NCBI GenBank assembly: GCA_029256105.1
Contig: JAQSYO010000001.1
Location: 62,001-126,000 of the forward strand
Reading direction: 5' to 3'
Length of the DNA: 64,000 nt
Source of the DNA: Herbinix sp.
GTDB lineage: Bacteria; Bacillota; Clostridia; Lachnospirales; Lachnospiraceae
Shown here: positions 8,786 through 18,374 of the stretch, piece after piece
How positions within the stretch are numbered: the first letter of the stretch is position 1
Layout of the letters: every line of letters begins with the position of its first letter
Notes under the pieces: model-generated
Told to the model about the DNA's origin: nothing
Seen by the model: the letters and a program-made list of their open reading frames with translations, nothing else
Database searches by the model: none
Program-made: the position numbers and the translations under genes

Positions 8786-9493
8786 TTATTGTTTGTCATT
8801 AAAGAGATATCGTATAAATTCAACTGCATTCTCTTTGTGTTTGGAGTTAGATACGATTCCAATAACATAGGGATCTTCATTATTAGCATTATCTGCAAAA
8901 AGCTTTGTGTTAGTAAGGTAAATTCCATAGACATTCTTCTCGGGATCTTCCTCAAGATCGGAGAGATAGAAGTTATCTGTTAAAGAGCTATAGATATCCG
9001 TAGGAAGTTGGTCAGAGAGCTTATCTAAATACCCATTATATGCATAACTCGCCATTTCCGATTCCGGAGCGATAATGACATCTACTTGCGCAGCGGCAAC
9101 ATAGGTACTTAAAACCTGATTCATATTCATGGAGTATTCATCCGTACCGTTAAAATTAAAGGCAGCGTTAATATCGATGCTTTCCGTCTTAGGGTCTAAC
9201 TGCAGATAATCTGCGAAATCGGCTTGATATTTCTCTATAACATCATCTGCAATAGTGTTATTAATCACTACAGCATAAAACTGGGGTTCAATATTAGGGG
9301 TTACAATACTATAAATAAAATAAGAGGCTAACGCAATTGCTCCGATTGAAACTAATGCATGAATTTTGTAATATTCCCAAAGATAAGAAAGCTTGTTGCT
9401 AAATGACATATCTCTTAGCTTTTCCTTTTCACTTATTTCTGAACGCGGTTGGTATATTACCGCATTCTCATCCAGTCTTGTTTGTTTTGGCAT
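8786..9493 (-). CDS. Membrane-anchored extracytoplasmic protein, solute-binding-like
   Basis: A 235-residue protein. A cytoplasmic N-terminus (about 48 residues) with many charges is followed by one membrane helix near residues 50-67 and an outside domain. The tail VYGIYLTNTKLF..YVIGIVSNSKHKENAVEFIRYLF resembles the end of family-1 extracellular solute-binding proteins, but the domain is far shorter than a complete one. No ABC genes lie nearby. Function is unknown; a sensor or remnant substrate-binding domain is possible. It is convergent with asd. Confidence 0.75.
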   Translation of the reverse strand: MPKQTRLDENAVIYQPRSEISEKEKLRDMSFSNKLSYLWEYYKIHALVSIGAIALASYFIYSIVTPNIEPQFYAVVINNTIADDVIEKYQADFADYLQLDPKTESIDINAAFNFNGTDEYSMNMNQVLSTYVAAAQVDVIIAPESEMASYAYNGYLDKLSDQLPTDIYSSLTDNFYLSDLEEDPEKNVYGIYLTNTKLFADNANNEDPYVIGIVSNSKHKENAVEFIRYLFNDKQ

Positions 9494-9643
9494 ATAAAAA
9501 CCTCACTTTTGTTTAATGCTTTGTATTATATAAATTGAACAATATGTTCTGTATAATCAGTTGATGAATATTAGTTTATCACATAACGTAATAGAAAAAA
9601 AGAAATTTCTTATTAAATATCTCTTAAATAATGCTGTAAATAC

Positions 9644-9692
9644 AAAGGAAAAGCTGCCTCAAACATCAAATTTTGATGCTTTAGAGGCAGCT
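9644..9692 (-). terminator. Terminator of the 9752-11524 gene
   Basis: On the minus strand AGCTGCCTC/GAGGCAGCT (9684-9692 with 9652-9660), with an inner CATCAAA/TTTTGATG helix, is followed by TTTTCCTTT. A short open frame on the plus strand across this hairpin is explained by the terminator and I do not call it a gene. Confidence 0.8.
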
Positions 9693-9751
9693 ATCGCTTT
9701 CTTCTTCGAAACTGATAACACTATTCTTCTATACAGTTTGGACTGATCGCA

Positions 9752-11524
9752 CTATTCAATTGAAAGATCATTTTGAAAAAGTCCGAGTAGACTGTTCAGG
9801 TCAATACCCAACTCCTCCGATAGTCTGCTTATATATGACACAATATCGAGGGAGGATAGATAGCTCTCGGACTGTGTTGCATCATAGATTTCAGCAGTCT
9901 CGGGAGGCATTTCAACAGTATAATCATCAAGGTAGTTGGCTTTTGTATCAATTGTCACAAGTGGCGAAGCACCCATCTGGAAAATGATTTTATTATATTG
10001 AGTGTCTTGGGCAACACTATTTTCCATCATGATCTGTAAGCCCATTAAATCAAGTGAGGATAAGGTGTAGCTGCCGTATTGGTAGATATGGTTATCCTTT
10101 GTCTCAGTGCGGACATCCTCATACTTAATATCAAAACTCAAATTGGTTAAAGGCTCCGTAGAGGGATTGTTATAGTCTACGGTTATTGTTCCATCATAAG
10201 CACCCTGATCCTTGGTTTGATTGCCAGTACCCTTTAAAATTGTATTACCGGTATCATCCTTAAGATATAAATTGAATTCGTCGTAATCCTTGTTTGATAG
10301 GTTGGTATACCCTACGGCAGCTGAGGAACCAGCGGTACTAAGATCACGTCCGATAATATTGCCGCGGTTGTCAACATAAACAATCATTTGAAGAGTTTGA
10401 TCCTCCATAATGGTATTACCGGAAGTCTGTAACTCATTCTTTGCATCATCAATTGCTTGTTGGTATTCCTCCGTAGTTGTATTAAACATGGGAAGCATAT
10501 CGATTATATATGCGTCTTCTCTCGCTTCGTCTAGGAAAGCCATTGCAATCGCGTTACTATCTTCTTGAGTAAGGGTAACTGTAAGCTTGCTACATTTTAC
10601 GGACAAGGTATCAAGTGTAAGTATGTTATTTTTCTCAAGCTCCACCTGAGTAATATTCTCTACAAGGATACTGCCATATCGATTCAATAAATCTGCGGTT
10701 CGTTCGGGTGTTAATTTTTCTAGTTGAGTTATAGAAAAATTCGTAGAAGTATCCCCTGTGTTGAGTGATTCCTTAAGATAAGCGTTACTTAATTCTGGAA
10801 GCCTCAAGAATATCTCCTGTTTTAAGGTATCCATGAATAAATCCATTGTGATTAAATTTACTTGGTTTAGTCTGACACCAAGAGTTTCATTTAAAAGACC
10901 ACCATCATACCCAGCAAGAACATCTACACCGATATTCTCAATGGGGAGACCAAGGTAACTTTCAAGGTTTGTCATACTAACTCCAAGTGTACTTTGCATT
11001 AAAGAATCAAGAGCTTCGCGATTAAAGGTTATATCCATTGACGCATCATAAGCAATTTTCTTTGGAGACATATTCAGATTAGGCTTTACTTTGTCAATTG
11101 ATTCCTGTATTGCATTTTTCTCAACATATGCATAGTACTGGGCTGGACTCTTAGTCATCAAAGCAAAGGTGTTCATTAATGTGTCCTGGAAGGCAAAGGC
11201 AGTTGCGGCTCCAGATAGAAGAAGCAGGAGAAGAATAATAACTGCGATTAATTTGCCATGAGATTTCTTCTTTGGTGAGGACGGAAATGTTCCGTTGGAT
11301 GGATACCATGGCTGCGAAATATCTGGCTGGAGATATCCCGGTTTGGTATCTTCATTTTGCATAGATTCCTCATTCGGTACGGGTTCTTGAGAAGATAGTT
11401 TCTGTAGGGACCCTTCCCAATAAGTACTCTCATTTACAGAACTACTACCGGTGCTTTGCGGAGCATCGAAAGGCTGCTCGGAAGCTGGTTCCTGAGGAAC
11501 TTGTGATTTGTTCGTATCTTCCAT
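9752..11524 (-). CDS. Large membrane-anchored extracellular protein with acidic cytoplasmic tail (DUF6583-like)
   Basis: A 590-residue protein. The first 85 residues are hydrophilic and rich in P, S, Q and E (cytoplasmic). One strong helix, LIAVIILLLLLLSGAATAF, follows, then a roughly 480-residue outside region with repeated beta-strand patterns and many D/N/T. No catalytic motif is seen. It resembles a Lachnospiraceae family I know as DUF6583, unchecked. GGGGGG lies 7 nt before the ATG at 11524; the upstream ATG at 11545 lacks a site. A related topology (short inside tail, one helix, outside domain) is seen in the next minus-strand gene, suggesting paired envelope roles. Confidence 0.75.
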   Translation of the reverse strand: MEDTNKSQVPQEPASEQPFDAPQSTGSSSVNESTYWEGSLQKLSSQEPVPNEESMQNEDTKPGYLQPDISQPWYPSNGTFPSSPKKKSHGKLIAVIILLLLLLSGAATAFAFQDTLMNTFALMTKSPAQYYAYVEKNAIQESIDKVKPNLNMSPKKIAYDASMDITFNREALDSLMQSTLGVSMTNLESYLGLPIENIGVDVLAGYDGGLLNETLGVRLNQVNLITMDLFMDTLKQEIFLRLPELSNAYLKESLNTGDTSTNFSITQLEKLTPERTADLLNRYGSILVENITQVELEKNNILTLDTLSVKCSKLTVTLTQEDSNAIAMAFLDEAREDAYIIDMLPMFNTTTEEYQQAIDDAKNELQTSGNTIMEDQTLQMIVYVDNRGNIIGRDLSTAGSSAAVGYTNLSNKDYDEFNLYLKDDTGNTILKGTGNQTKDQGAYDGTITVDYNNPSTEPLTNLSFDIKYEDVRTETKDNHIYQYGSYTLSSLDLMGLQIMMENSVAQDTQYNKIIFQMGASPLVTIDTKANYLDDYTVEMPPETAEIYDATQSESYLSSLDIVSYISRLSEELGIDLNSLLGLFQNDLSIE

Positions 11525-11675
11525 ATTTGACCCCCCTATTAACATTATTATTTTTTATTAAATGTTACATTTAATAATTCATAGTATATATAAATAATTT
11601 CCAAATGTCAATTTATACGACAATTATATACTGATTTCATCATTGCTTTTTGTAATTTATTTAAATTGATTTTAG

Positions 11676-11704
11676 TTGAAATGGGCTTTCAGGTATAATA
11701 TAAT
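11676..11704 (+). promoter_or_regulatory. Promoter of the GH94 phosphorylase
   Basis: TTGAAA (11676-11681), a 17-nt spacer and TATAAT (11699-11704), one of the best sigma-A-type promoters in the window. It lies 40 bp before the start codon. No clear catabolite-responsive element was recognised around it. Confidence 0.75.
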
Positions 11705-11743
11705 GGAAAACGGAGAGTACAAATAGTTTAAGGAGGAAATGAA

Positions 11744-14179
11744 ATGCAATATGGATATTTTGATGATTCAAAAAAGGAATATGTAATTACTACACCAACG
11801 ACACCATATCCTTGGATCAATTATTTAGGTTCTCAGGAGTATTTTTCATTAATTTCGAATACGGCCGGAGGTTACAGCTTTTATAAGGATGCAAAGCTAA
11901 GAAGGATCACACGTTTCAGGTATAATAATGTTCCGCTTGATCTTGGTGGTGGCCGTTATTACTATATTAATGACGGTGGCGATGTGTGGTCACCTGGATG
12001 GGCTCCTGTAAAGAAAGAATTGGAGCACTATGAATGTAGACATGGTATGGGATATACGAAGATTGCCGGAACTCGGGGAGGAGTTGAAACGGATATAACC
12101 TTCTTCGTGCCAATGAATACCAATGCAGAGGTTCATAAAGTCGTAATTAAGAACACTACAAGTCAGAAGAAGCAGGTTAAACTTTTCTCCTTCGTGGAAT
12201 GGTGCCTTTGGAATGCGCAGGATGATATGACGAATTTCCAGAGAAATTACAACACAGGTGAAGTAGAAGTTAAGGGATCTGTCATTTACCATAAGACAGA
12301 ATATAAGGAAAGACGTGATCATTATGCGTTCTTCTCCGTAAATGCTCCGATAGCCGGATTTGATTCCGATAGAGAAAGCTTTATAGGAACCTATAACGGT
12401 TTTGATAATCCTCAGGCAGTAATCGCAGGCCAATCAAATAACTCAGTTGCTGACGGATGGCATCCAATTGGATCCCATAGCCTTGAAGTCAATTTGGAGC
12501 CAGGCGAGACAAAAGAATATATTTTTATATTAGGATATGTAGAGAATGCGTTCGAAGAGAAATTTGAAAGCAAGAATGTAATAAATAAAAAGAAAGCTGA
12601 AGCAATGATCGCTGCCTTCTCCACAACAGAAGCGGTAGATAAAGCCTTCGCAGAGCTTGGCGCATATTGGGATCAGTTATTATCTAAGTATACGGTTGAT
12701 TCCGCCGATGATAAGTTAAACCGTATGGTAAATGTTTGGAACCAGTATCAATGTATGGTTACCTTCAATCTTTCCAGAAGTGCTTCCTACTTTGAATCCG
12801 GTATTGGTAGAGGAATGGGCTTCCGCGATTCCAATCAGGACTTATTAGGCTTTGTACATCAGATCCCGGATCGCGCCAGAGAGAGAATTATTGACCTCGC
12901 ATCTACCCAATTAGAAGATGGTGGTGCTTATCATCAGTATCAGCCGTTAACCAAGAAGGGTAACGATGAGATCGGTGGAAACTTCAATGATGACCCGCTT
13001 TGGTTAGTTCTTGCGGTGGTATCGTATATTAAGGAAACCGGCGATTATTCAATCTTAGAGGTTATGACGCCTTTTGATAATGATGAGTCTACAAGCACAC
13101 CGCTTGCAGATCATTTAAAACGGTCCTTTGATCATGTAATCAATAATGTTGGCCCTCATGGACTTCCGTTAATCGGACGAGCTGACTGGAATGACTGTCT
13201 TAACTTAAACTGTTTTTCCACCGAACCTGGTGAGTCCTTCCAGACCTCCACTAGCAAGGATGGCAAGGTTGCGGAGTCTGTTATGATTGCCGGAATGTTC
13301 TGCTATATCGGTGAGGAATATGCAAAGCTCATGGAGAAAGCAGAGAACAAAGCAGAAGCAGAACGTGCCTATAAAGAAATCGATAAAATGCGTACTGTAG
13401 TGAAGCAACATGGTTGGGATGGTTCTTGGTTCCTCCGTGCTTATGATGATTTTGGTAAGAAAATTGGTACGGAGGAGAATGAAGAAGGTAAGATCTTTAT
13501 CGAATCTCAAGGCCTTTGTATTATGGGTAAATGTTGTACCGATGAGGAAGCCTTCACTGCTTTAGACGCTGTAGAAGAGCGACTCGGAACCAAATTCGGT
13601 CTGGTACTTCAAAACCCTGCCTTTACAAAGTATTATGTAGAATACGGCGAAATCTCCACCTATCCGGCAGGCTACAAAGAAAATGCCGGTATCTTCTGCC
13701 ATAACAATGCATGGATTATGGTTGCGGAAGCTTTGGTAGGCAGAGGTGATAAAGCTTTTGATTATTATTCAAGAATTGCACCGGCTTACACAGAGGAATA
13801 CTCAGAAATCCATCGTATGGAGCCTTATGTATATTCTCAGATGGTAGCAGGTAAGGATGCTAAACGATTCGGTGAAGCAAAGAATTCCTGGCTGACCGGT
13901 ACTGCTTCCTGGAACTTCTTGGCAATCTCGCAGTCAATCCTCGGTATCAAACCGGAGTACGACGGCTTACAGGTGGATCCTTCTATCCCGAAGGCATGGG
14001 ACGGCTACAGCGTTACCCGTGAATTTAGAGGCGATAGATACCAAATCTCTATCAAAAACCCGAACCATGTATCAACAGGTGTTACAAAAATGACTGTGGA
14101 TGGCAAAGAAGTTCAGGGTAATATTATACCTTTCGCTGGAGATAAGAAGGTTCATCAGGTTGAGGTTGTATTAGGATAA
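11744..14179 (+). CDS. Cellobiose phosphorylase, GH94
   Basis: An 811-residue cytoplasmic enzyme that phosphorolyses cellobiose to glucose 1-phosphate and glucose, saving ATP during cellulose use. The N-terminal beta-sandwich carries [12 protein letters not shown] and GDVWSPGW. The (alpha/alpha)6 barrel carries [15 protein letters not shown] and the general-acid DWND (Asp481); family length is about 810. Cellobiose is favoured over cellodextrin or chitobiose specificity because of the close overall match to known cellobiose enzymes, but specificity cannot be proven from sequence. It has its own promoter and terminator. AGGAGG precedes the ATG. Confidence 0.93.
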   Translation: MQYGYFDDSKKEYVITTPTTPYPWINYLGSQEYFSLISNTAGGYSFYKDAKLRRITRFRYNNVPLDLGGGRYYYINDGGDVWSPGWAPVKKELEHYECRHGMGYTKIAGTRGGVETDITFFVPMNTNAEVHKVVIKNTTSQKKQVKLFSFVEWCLWNAQDDMTNFQRNYNTGEVEVKGSVIYHKTEYKERRDHYAFFSVNAPIAGFDSDRESFIGTYNGFDNPQAVIAGQSNNSVADGWHPIGSHSLEVNLEPGETKEYIFILGYVENAFEEKFESKNVINKKKAEAMIAAFSTTEAVDKAFAELGAYWDQLLSKYTVDSADDKLNRMVNVWNQYQCMVTFNLSRSASYFESGIGRGMGFRDSNQDLLGFVHQIPDRARERIIDLASTQLEDGGAYHQYQPLTKKGNDEIGGNFNDDPLWLVLAVVSYIKETGDYSILEVMTPFDNDESTSTPLADHLKRSFDHVINNVGPHGLPLIGRADWNDCLNLNCFSTEPGESFQTSTSKDGKVAESVMIAGMFCYIGEEYAKLMEKAENKAEAERAYKEIDKMRTVVKQHGWDGSWFLRAYDDFGKKIGTEENEEGKIFIESQGLCIMGKCCTDEEAFTALDAVEERLGTKFGLVLQNPAFTKYYVEYGEISTYPAGYKENAGIFCHNNAWIMVAEALVGRGDKAFDYYSRIAPAYTEEYSEIHRMEPYVYSQMVAGKDAKRFGEAKNSWLTGTASWNFLAISQSILGIKPEYDGLQVDPSIPKAWDGYSVTREFRGDRYQISIKNPNHVSTGVTKMTVDGKEVQGNIIPFAGDKKVHQVEVVLG

Positions 14180-14195
14180 GATAATTCGTAAGTAT

Positions 14196-14263
14196 TATTA
14201 AAACAATTGCTAAAATAGTTATTAAGACAGTTATTTAAACTGCTATTAAAACAGTTATTTAAA
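14196..14263 (+). repeat. Degenerate ATTAAAACAGTT-like repeats after the GH94 gene
   Basis: About five imperfect copies of a 12-17 bp unit (ATTAAAACARTT or ATTTAAACTGTT variants) fill the space between the stop codon and the terminator. The drifting copies suggest slippage. No coding potential is seen. Confidence 0.6.
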
Positions 14264-14265
14264 AC

Positions 14266-14345
14266 GAACTGATGTAAATTGCTTCTGAAAATAAATATAG
14301 GTTAAACCTATTATTTATTCTGCAATTACATCAGTTCATTTTTTA
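14266..14345 (+). terminator. Terminator of the GH94 gene
   Basis: A long stem (14266-14282 with 14322-14337) containing a second inner helix around ATATAGGT/ACCTAT, followed by six T. It is a strong intrinsic terminator. Confidence 0.88.
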
Positions 14346-14568
14346 TACCTGAGTTAATATACAGATATAATGGAATGTAATAAGAGGGCCGGAATAAAGT
14401 TGTTATGTGCGAAAAGTTTCGTGAATTAGTATACTAGCTAACGTTTCAGAGCAGATAAACAACAAAATAAATTACGTTCAAGTAGGAAAATCGAACGTTC
14501 ATGTTGTAAGATATTGCAAAATGTGACAAAATATGATATGAATGCATTATCCAAACATGGAGGCCAAT

Positions 14569-15165
14569 ATGAAAGATAGAATTAAAATACCAATATATTT
14601 TCTTGCTTATGGATTTGTATTTTTGTGCTTGAACAAAATCATAATATCGGTATACAAATTCGATATTACAATAGTAGAGAGAACTACGATTATACTGGTT
14701 ATGCTTTTAGGAATCGGAGTAATAACGTATAGTATATTTGGTATTGTGATACAGATTATTTATCATGTAAAATTTTCAAAGAATATCAAAATATCCATTG
14801 CCAAAAATAGCTGGCGACAGGTTGTTATGATTGTAATTTACGCCGTATGTATCTTTAGTCTGTATATAACGAATGCAGCAGTAGGATATTCAATTCTTGT
14901 GGTAGCGATTCTTCCTCTTGTTTTTAATCGTATTTGCATCAAATGTAATCAATATTTTATATTGTTCGAAAATAAACTGCTTTATTTGGGTGATGATTTT
15001 ATTATATATCAAGTTGAGAGAGTTCATATTGATAAAGAAAATTCTGCCTATATATTATTTATGACTAGTGAAGCTGGGACTAAGGAAAAGCTTGTATTAC
15101 CCGAGAGTAAATTAAATAAGTATGGAAAAAGAAATGATTTGATGAAATGGTTTCGTGAATGTTAG
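14569..15165 (+). CDS. Membrane protein with PH/YcxB-like C-terminus, unknown
   Basis: A 198-residue protein with four hydrophobic helices (about residues 7-28, 42-70, 88-100 and 105-118), then a roughly 70-residue beta-rich tail (QYFILFENKLLYLGDDFIIY) like bacterial PH-type domains. An upstream ATG at 14542 is in frame, but GGAGG at 14559-14563 points to 14569. The next gene has the same plan and may be a diverged relative. Function unknown. Confidence 0.7.
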   Translation: MKDRIKIPIYFLAYGFVFLCLNKIIISVYKFDITIVERTTIILVMLLGIGVITYSIFGIVIQIIYHVKFSKNIKISIAKNSWRQVVMIVIYAVCIFSLYITNAAVGYSILVVAILPLVFNRICIKCNQYFILFENKLLYLGDDFIIYQVERVHIDKENSAYILFMTSEAGTKEKLVLPESKLNKYGKRNDLMKWFREC

Positions 15166-15192
15166 TGATGCGTAGAGTGTGAGGAGACCACT

Positions 15193-15687
15193 ATGAAAAT
15201 ATTTCTTGAAATTGCAAATCTTATGGTTTTGACCTTTGGATTCATATATAACATCAGCTATTTGATAAAGCTTATCCTGATAAAAAGTAAGTGTAATGGA
15301 AGAATATATTTCATTGGAAATAGTTTTGATCTCACCCTTACCGCATTAAGCACGGTAATTTCAATGGTAGGGGTGACAATATCTTTGCTAACAGGGGAGG
15401 CTACCTACATTATAGGCTTGACCTGTTGCATATTTATTTCTACTAGGTGCTTTCCTAATTTGTTTATTGCAATGAACGATGAAAGACTATGTATAAGACA
15501 AACCATACTTAGTATTGATAAGATAGAGAATATGAATTACATCAATTTTAAGTATGAGAAGGCTTGTAGATGCTACTATATAAGATATAAGAAAGATTTT
15601 GTAACGTTAATAATGAAAAATGGACAAGCATTTATATTGGAGGATCTTCTAAGAGGTAGTAGGAATTATTGTAGTTCCCGCGCTTAA
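15193..15687 (+). CDS. Small membrane protein paired with the preceding gene, unknown
   Basis: A 164-residue protein with helices near residues 5-28, 50-67 and 69-88, then a soluble tail with a PH-like strand pattern (NDERLCIRQTILSIDKIENM). GAGGAG at 15180-15185 precedes the ATG. It begins 27 bp after the previous stop, with similar topology, so both probably form one unit. No function is inferred. Confidence 0.65.
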   Translation: MKIFLEIANLMVLTFGFIYNISYLIKLILIKSKCNGRIYFIGNSFDLTLTALSTVISMVGVTISLLTGEATYIIGLTCCIFISTRCFPNLFIAMNDERLCIRQTILSIDKIENMNYINFKYEKACRCYYIRYKKDFVTLIMKNGQAFILEDLLRGSRNYCSSRA

Positions 15688-15778
15688 TATACCGACCGTT
15701 CGTAATGCTATTTAGTAGAGCAAACATCCTATAAGCTTTATTGTTTGCAATTGCACATGTAAATATAGTACAATGTAA

Positions 15779-15856
15779 GTATAAATTCGAATTATAACAT
15801 TTGAATTTGTTTAAATTCAAATCACGACCTTTAAGAATGTAGGTATAAATTCGAAT
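15779..15856 (+). repeat. Direct GTATAAATTCGAAT repeats flanking a perfect hairpin
   Basis: The 14-bp word GTATAAATTCGAAT occurs at 15779-15792 and 15843-15856. Between them ATTTGAATTT/AAATTCAAAT (15799-15808, 15813-15822) is a perfect 10-bp stem. It lies upstream of the CPBP protease and may hold operators; nothing else is recognised in this 246-bp gap. Confidence 0.6.
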
Positions 15857-15933
15857 CAGGACTTTTAATGGGCTAGGTTGTATTTTAAAGTGAGTATGTA
15901 ACCTACAAAAAAGGAACAAAGGATGTATCAAAC

Positions 15934-16806
15934 ATGAAGAGACTAATAAAATATTTTGAAGCAATAATGCCATTTTTTGCAATGGAAATCATTCAATTAA
16001 TTATCGTTTATACGCTTAATATACTCTATGGTATCCTCCTGGGTTTCCAGATCGGAGCGGAAAAGGGGGGAGGAGTGATAGGTGATCAAACGGCGTATGG
16101 ACAGGCAATCGAGGAAGCAATGTCACAGAATATTGTTTATATGATCTCCGTACTTGCTGTTATCGTGAGTGGTATCGTGTTTTTCTTTTGGTATCGCTTC
16201 GAAATCCGAGGGGAAGTCAGAGGAAGTCTACGACATTTATTTGCCGGGAAGAATGTTATCTCGTTTGTCTTGCTCGGTATAGGGTGTCAATTACTGCTTT
16301 CTGGGTTTATGAGCTTGATACAACCATTATTTATTAAGATATTTGATGATTATGCCCAGCAGGTAGAAAAATTAACAAGTGGGAGTGGTATTCTCGTAGT
16401 ACTCCTAACGATTTTCATCGCTCCAATTGCAGAAGAGCTTGTTTTCCGCGGAGTTATTTTGCATAAGACAATGAAAACACTACCGTTTCTGGGGGCAAAT
16501 ATCCTACAGGCATTGTTATTTGGTATCTATCATTGGAATTTAGTGCAAGGATTTTATGCTGCTTTGATGGGACTCTTGCTTGGCTTGATTTATCACAGAT
16601 TCAAAACAATATTTGCTCCGATGCTCCTTCATATGCTGATTAATGCCAGCGCATTTATAGCGATATTGTTACCCAATACTACTTTGAGCTATCTAATTAT
16701 GGTCGTAGTGGGTGGCTTATTTGTTACTATTAACTTATTCCTAATCAAACCTCTTGCGGCAGCAAAATTAAGAGGAATAGAAGATATTTTGCAAGAAAAA
16801 CAATAA
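15934..16806 (+). CDS. CPBP-family glutamic intramembrane protease (Abi/CAAX type)
   Basis: A 290-residue protein with about seven to eight membrane helices. The family signature is intact: EELVFRG (EExxxR), FGIYHWN (FxxxH) and HMLINA (HxxxN/B). Members cleave substrates within the membrane, act in peptide maturation, bacteriocin immunity or stress, and most have unknown substrates. There is no bacteriocin gene nearby. The ATG lacks a strong GGAGG but has AAAGGA upstream. Confidence 0.88.
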   Translation: MKRLIKYFEAIMPFFAMEIIQLIIVYTLNILYGILLGFQIGAEKGGGVIGDQTAYGQAIEEAMSQNIVYMISVLAVIVSGIVFFFWYRFEIRGEVRGSLRHLFAGKNVISFVLLGIGCQLLLSGFMSLIQPLFIKIFDDYAQQVEKLTSGSGILVVLLTIFIAPIAEELVFRGVILHKTMKTLPFLGANILQALLFGIYHWNLVQGFYAALMGLLLGLIYHRFKTIFAPMLLHMLINASAFIAILLPNTTLSYLIMVVVGGLFVTINLFLIKPLAAAKLRGIEDILQEKQ

Positions 16807-16815
16807 AAACTATAC

Positions 16816-16844
16816 TTGCATTTTAAACAAAAATAATATAATAT
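16816..16844 (+). promoter_or_regulatory. Promoter of the structured RNA region
   Basis: TTGCAT (16816-16821) with TATAAT (16837-16842) at 15 nt or TAATAT (16839-16844) at 17 nt. It immediately precedes the structured region and is far (about 570 bp) from the next gene. Confidence 0.5.
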
Positions 16845-16851
16845 ACAAAGT

Positions 16852-17277
16852 ACAATTGAATAATAAGAGAGAATTCATTCGTTGGTGTGAAATTATGCTT
16901 TTGCTATAACAGAAAGATTAATTTGGTGTAATCTATCGTACTCTATTGAATAGAGACGGAAAGTGAAACACCTGGCGAAGCACAACACCTATAAATGAAA
17001 TTCAATCTATAATCAAATCACAAAGGGGAAACCTTTTTTGAATTTGGTTACAATAAGAATAACCCAGGATTTGATAGTCTTGACCCACAAAGCAAAAGCG
17101 GCAGGAACTAAAAAGATTTTGTTCAATATGAAAAGGGCTTATTATGCTCTATTAGGATGAAAATTTAGTTCCAGCTGTAGTAGCTTCTACTACAGCGGAA
17201 ATCGTATATTCATGAAAACGATGCGCCGACATGCTTAAAACAGTTGCTTCAACTGCTTTATCATGACGGCGCTTTTT
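16852..17277 (+). ncRNA. Unclassified structured RNA or long leader, about 425 nt
   Basis: A non-coding stretch bounded by a promoter and a terminator. Stems seen directly are CTCTAT/ATAGAG, AAAGG/CCTTT, GGTTA/TAACC, a long-range GGAACTAAA (17105-17113) with TTTAGTTCC (17164-17172), and inside the latter's flank a 10-bp perfect GCTGTAGTAG/CTACTACAGC. I compared it by eye with cobalamin, TPP, FMN, SAM, lysine, THF, glycine, T-box, RNase P, tmRNA and SRP consensus words and found no match. It could be a riboswitch leader for the ECF S component or a free-standing RNA. Confidence 0.45.
17223..17277 (+). terminator. Terminator ending the structured RNA
   Basis: GCGCCG (17223-17228) pairs with CGGCGC (17267-17272); CATG/CATG and an inner AGTTG/CAACT extend it into a cruciform. 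Five T follow. It lies 130 bp before the S component start, the position expected of an attenuator. Confidence 0.85.
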
Positions 17278-17409
17278 CGTGAGTTTGAGGTTAGCAATCT
17301 AGAGAGTGAAGAATAGCAAACTCTTTCTAGGTAAGTGTATTATTCAATCAGCAAACGGAGCAATACTAACAATATGTTGATCGCCTAAAAAGGCGGAATG
17401 GAGGAAATT

Positions 17410-18027
17410 ATGAATACAGTAACAAATTCTCGTACAATGAACATGGTGCAATTAGCACTCTTTACAGCAATTATTTTACTTATGGCGTTTACACCAATCG
17501 GTTATATTAAAACACCAGGTTTAGAAATCACATTAATCGTAGTTCCGGTTACGGTAGGTGCTATTGTACTTGGACCAGTGAGTGGAGCAATCTTAGGTGG
17601 AGTATTTGGTATCACTAGCTTCATTCAATGTTTTGGCTTGAGTGCATTTGGCGCTATGCTTTTAGGAATTAATCCACTGGGAACCTTAATCGTATGTATC
17701 ATTCCCCGAGTTTTGATGGGATGGTTGTCAGGTCTCATCTTTGTAGGCTTAAAGAAATGGGATAAGACAAGAACGGTATCTTATGCTGTTGCCAGTTTGG
17801 CGGGACCGTTACTAAATACTGTATTTTTTATGGCTACGCTGGTAGTGTTCTTCTATAAAACAGAGTTTATTCAAGGAATAGCTACGAGTTTGGGTACAAA
17901 TAATGTATTTGCTTTTATTGGGGCATTCGTTGGCTTTAATGGTCTAATCGAAGCAGGTGTTTGCTTTATCTTAGGAACTGCAATTTCCAAAGCGCTTGAT
18001 GTGATTGCTAAGAAAACAAGAAATTAA
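17410..18027 (+). CDS. ECF transporter S component (vitamin-type, possibly pantothenate)
   Basis: A 205-residue membrane protein with six helices, the PF12822-type plan of substrate-binding S subunits, which pair with an EcfA/EcfT energising module (not in the window). The short N-terminal TNSRTMNMVQLALFTAIILL segment and the G-rich GPVSGAILGGVFGITS motif fit. Pantothenate (PanT) is a guess from overall resemblance; other vitamins are possible. GGAGG (17400-17404) selects the ATG at 17410 over 17398; the ribosome site directly follows a CGCC/GGCG hairpin. It may be controlled by the upstream structured leader. Confidence 0.8.
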   Translation: MNTVTNSRTMNMVQLALFTAIILLMAFTPIGYIKTPGLEITLIVVPVTVGAIVLGPVSGAILGGVFGITSFIQCFGLSAFGAMLLGINPLGTLIVCIIPRVLMGWLSGLIFVGLKKWDKTRTVSYAVASLAGPLLNTVFFMATLVVFFYKTEFIQGIATSLGTNNVFAFIGAFVGFNGLIEAGVCFILGTAISKALDVIAKKTRN

Positions 18028-18037
18028 TAAGAAACTA

Positions 18038-18066
18038 TTGACATGGCGTAAGCAGCGTGCTATACT
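18038..18066 (+). promoter_or_regulatory. infC operon promoter
   Basis: A consensus TTGACA (18038-18043), a 17-nt spacer and TATACT (18061-18066). It drives the leader and infC-rpmI-rplT, starting about 310 bp before infC. Confidence 0.85.
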
Positions 18067-18072
18067 GTGTTA

Positions 18073-18256
18073 GCTGTGAGTATTGCAGGGCAATATTTAC
18101 AAGGTATAAGAAGAGAATCCATCTCTCACCCATAGCGTAAATAATGCTATTTACTGTGAACGGGTCAAGGCGTATTGAATTTCAATATTATTTCGAATAA
18201 GAAATAATTATGTGATGAGCTTGCAGGTGGATAAGTCTTTTATCCACCTTTTTTTA
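18073..18256 (+). promoter_or_regulatory. Ribosomal protein L20 leader
   Basis: A leader between promoter and terminator ahead of infC-rpmI-rplT, containing ATCTCTCACC and GGGTCAAGGCNTATTGAA segments that I recall from the Firmicutes L20 leader. It ends in an intrinsic terminator (AGGTGGATAA/TTATCCACCT, 18226-18250, plus seven T). In Bacillus, L20 binds this leader, mimicking its 23S rRNA site, and favours termination. Position and layout fit; the consensus match is from memory. Confidence 0.7.
18226..18256 (+). terminator. Attenuator terminator in the infC leader
   Basis: A 10-bp perfect stem AGGTGGATAA/TTATCCACCT with a 5-nt loop, then a T run, 120 bp before infC. It is expected to be the regulated terminator of the L20 leader. 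Confidence 0.88.
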
Positions 18257-18265
18257 TTGTTTTTG

Positions 18266-18331
18266 TCCTGTTTCGCAGGACATTGTCCAGCAAGGCAGGA
18301 CAATGCTTACAGAAGTTGCGGAGTACGCAAT
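18266..18331 (+). repeat. Three short hairpins between attenuator and infC
   Basis: GTCCTG/CAGGAC (18266-18282), TTGTCC/GGACAA (18284-18304) and TTGCG/CGCAA (18317-18331) follow one another. The first two share the GTCC core and could pair alternatively. They resemble the hairpin string before argF in style but not sequence. Confidence 0.55.
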
Positions 18332-18374
18332 TGATATGTAACAGTTAACTTATAACCTATGGAGGTGCAGTACT

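Noticed and set aside
9561..9746. 61-codon plus-strand ORF
   Set aside because: Its centre is the minus-strand terminator hairpin and no ribosome site precedes it.
16852..17277. Cobalamin riboswitch, T-box, tmRNA or RNase P RNA
   Set aside because: I looked for the conserved words of each (for example GGGTGGTACCGCG of T-boxes) and found none.
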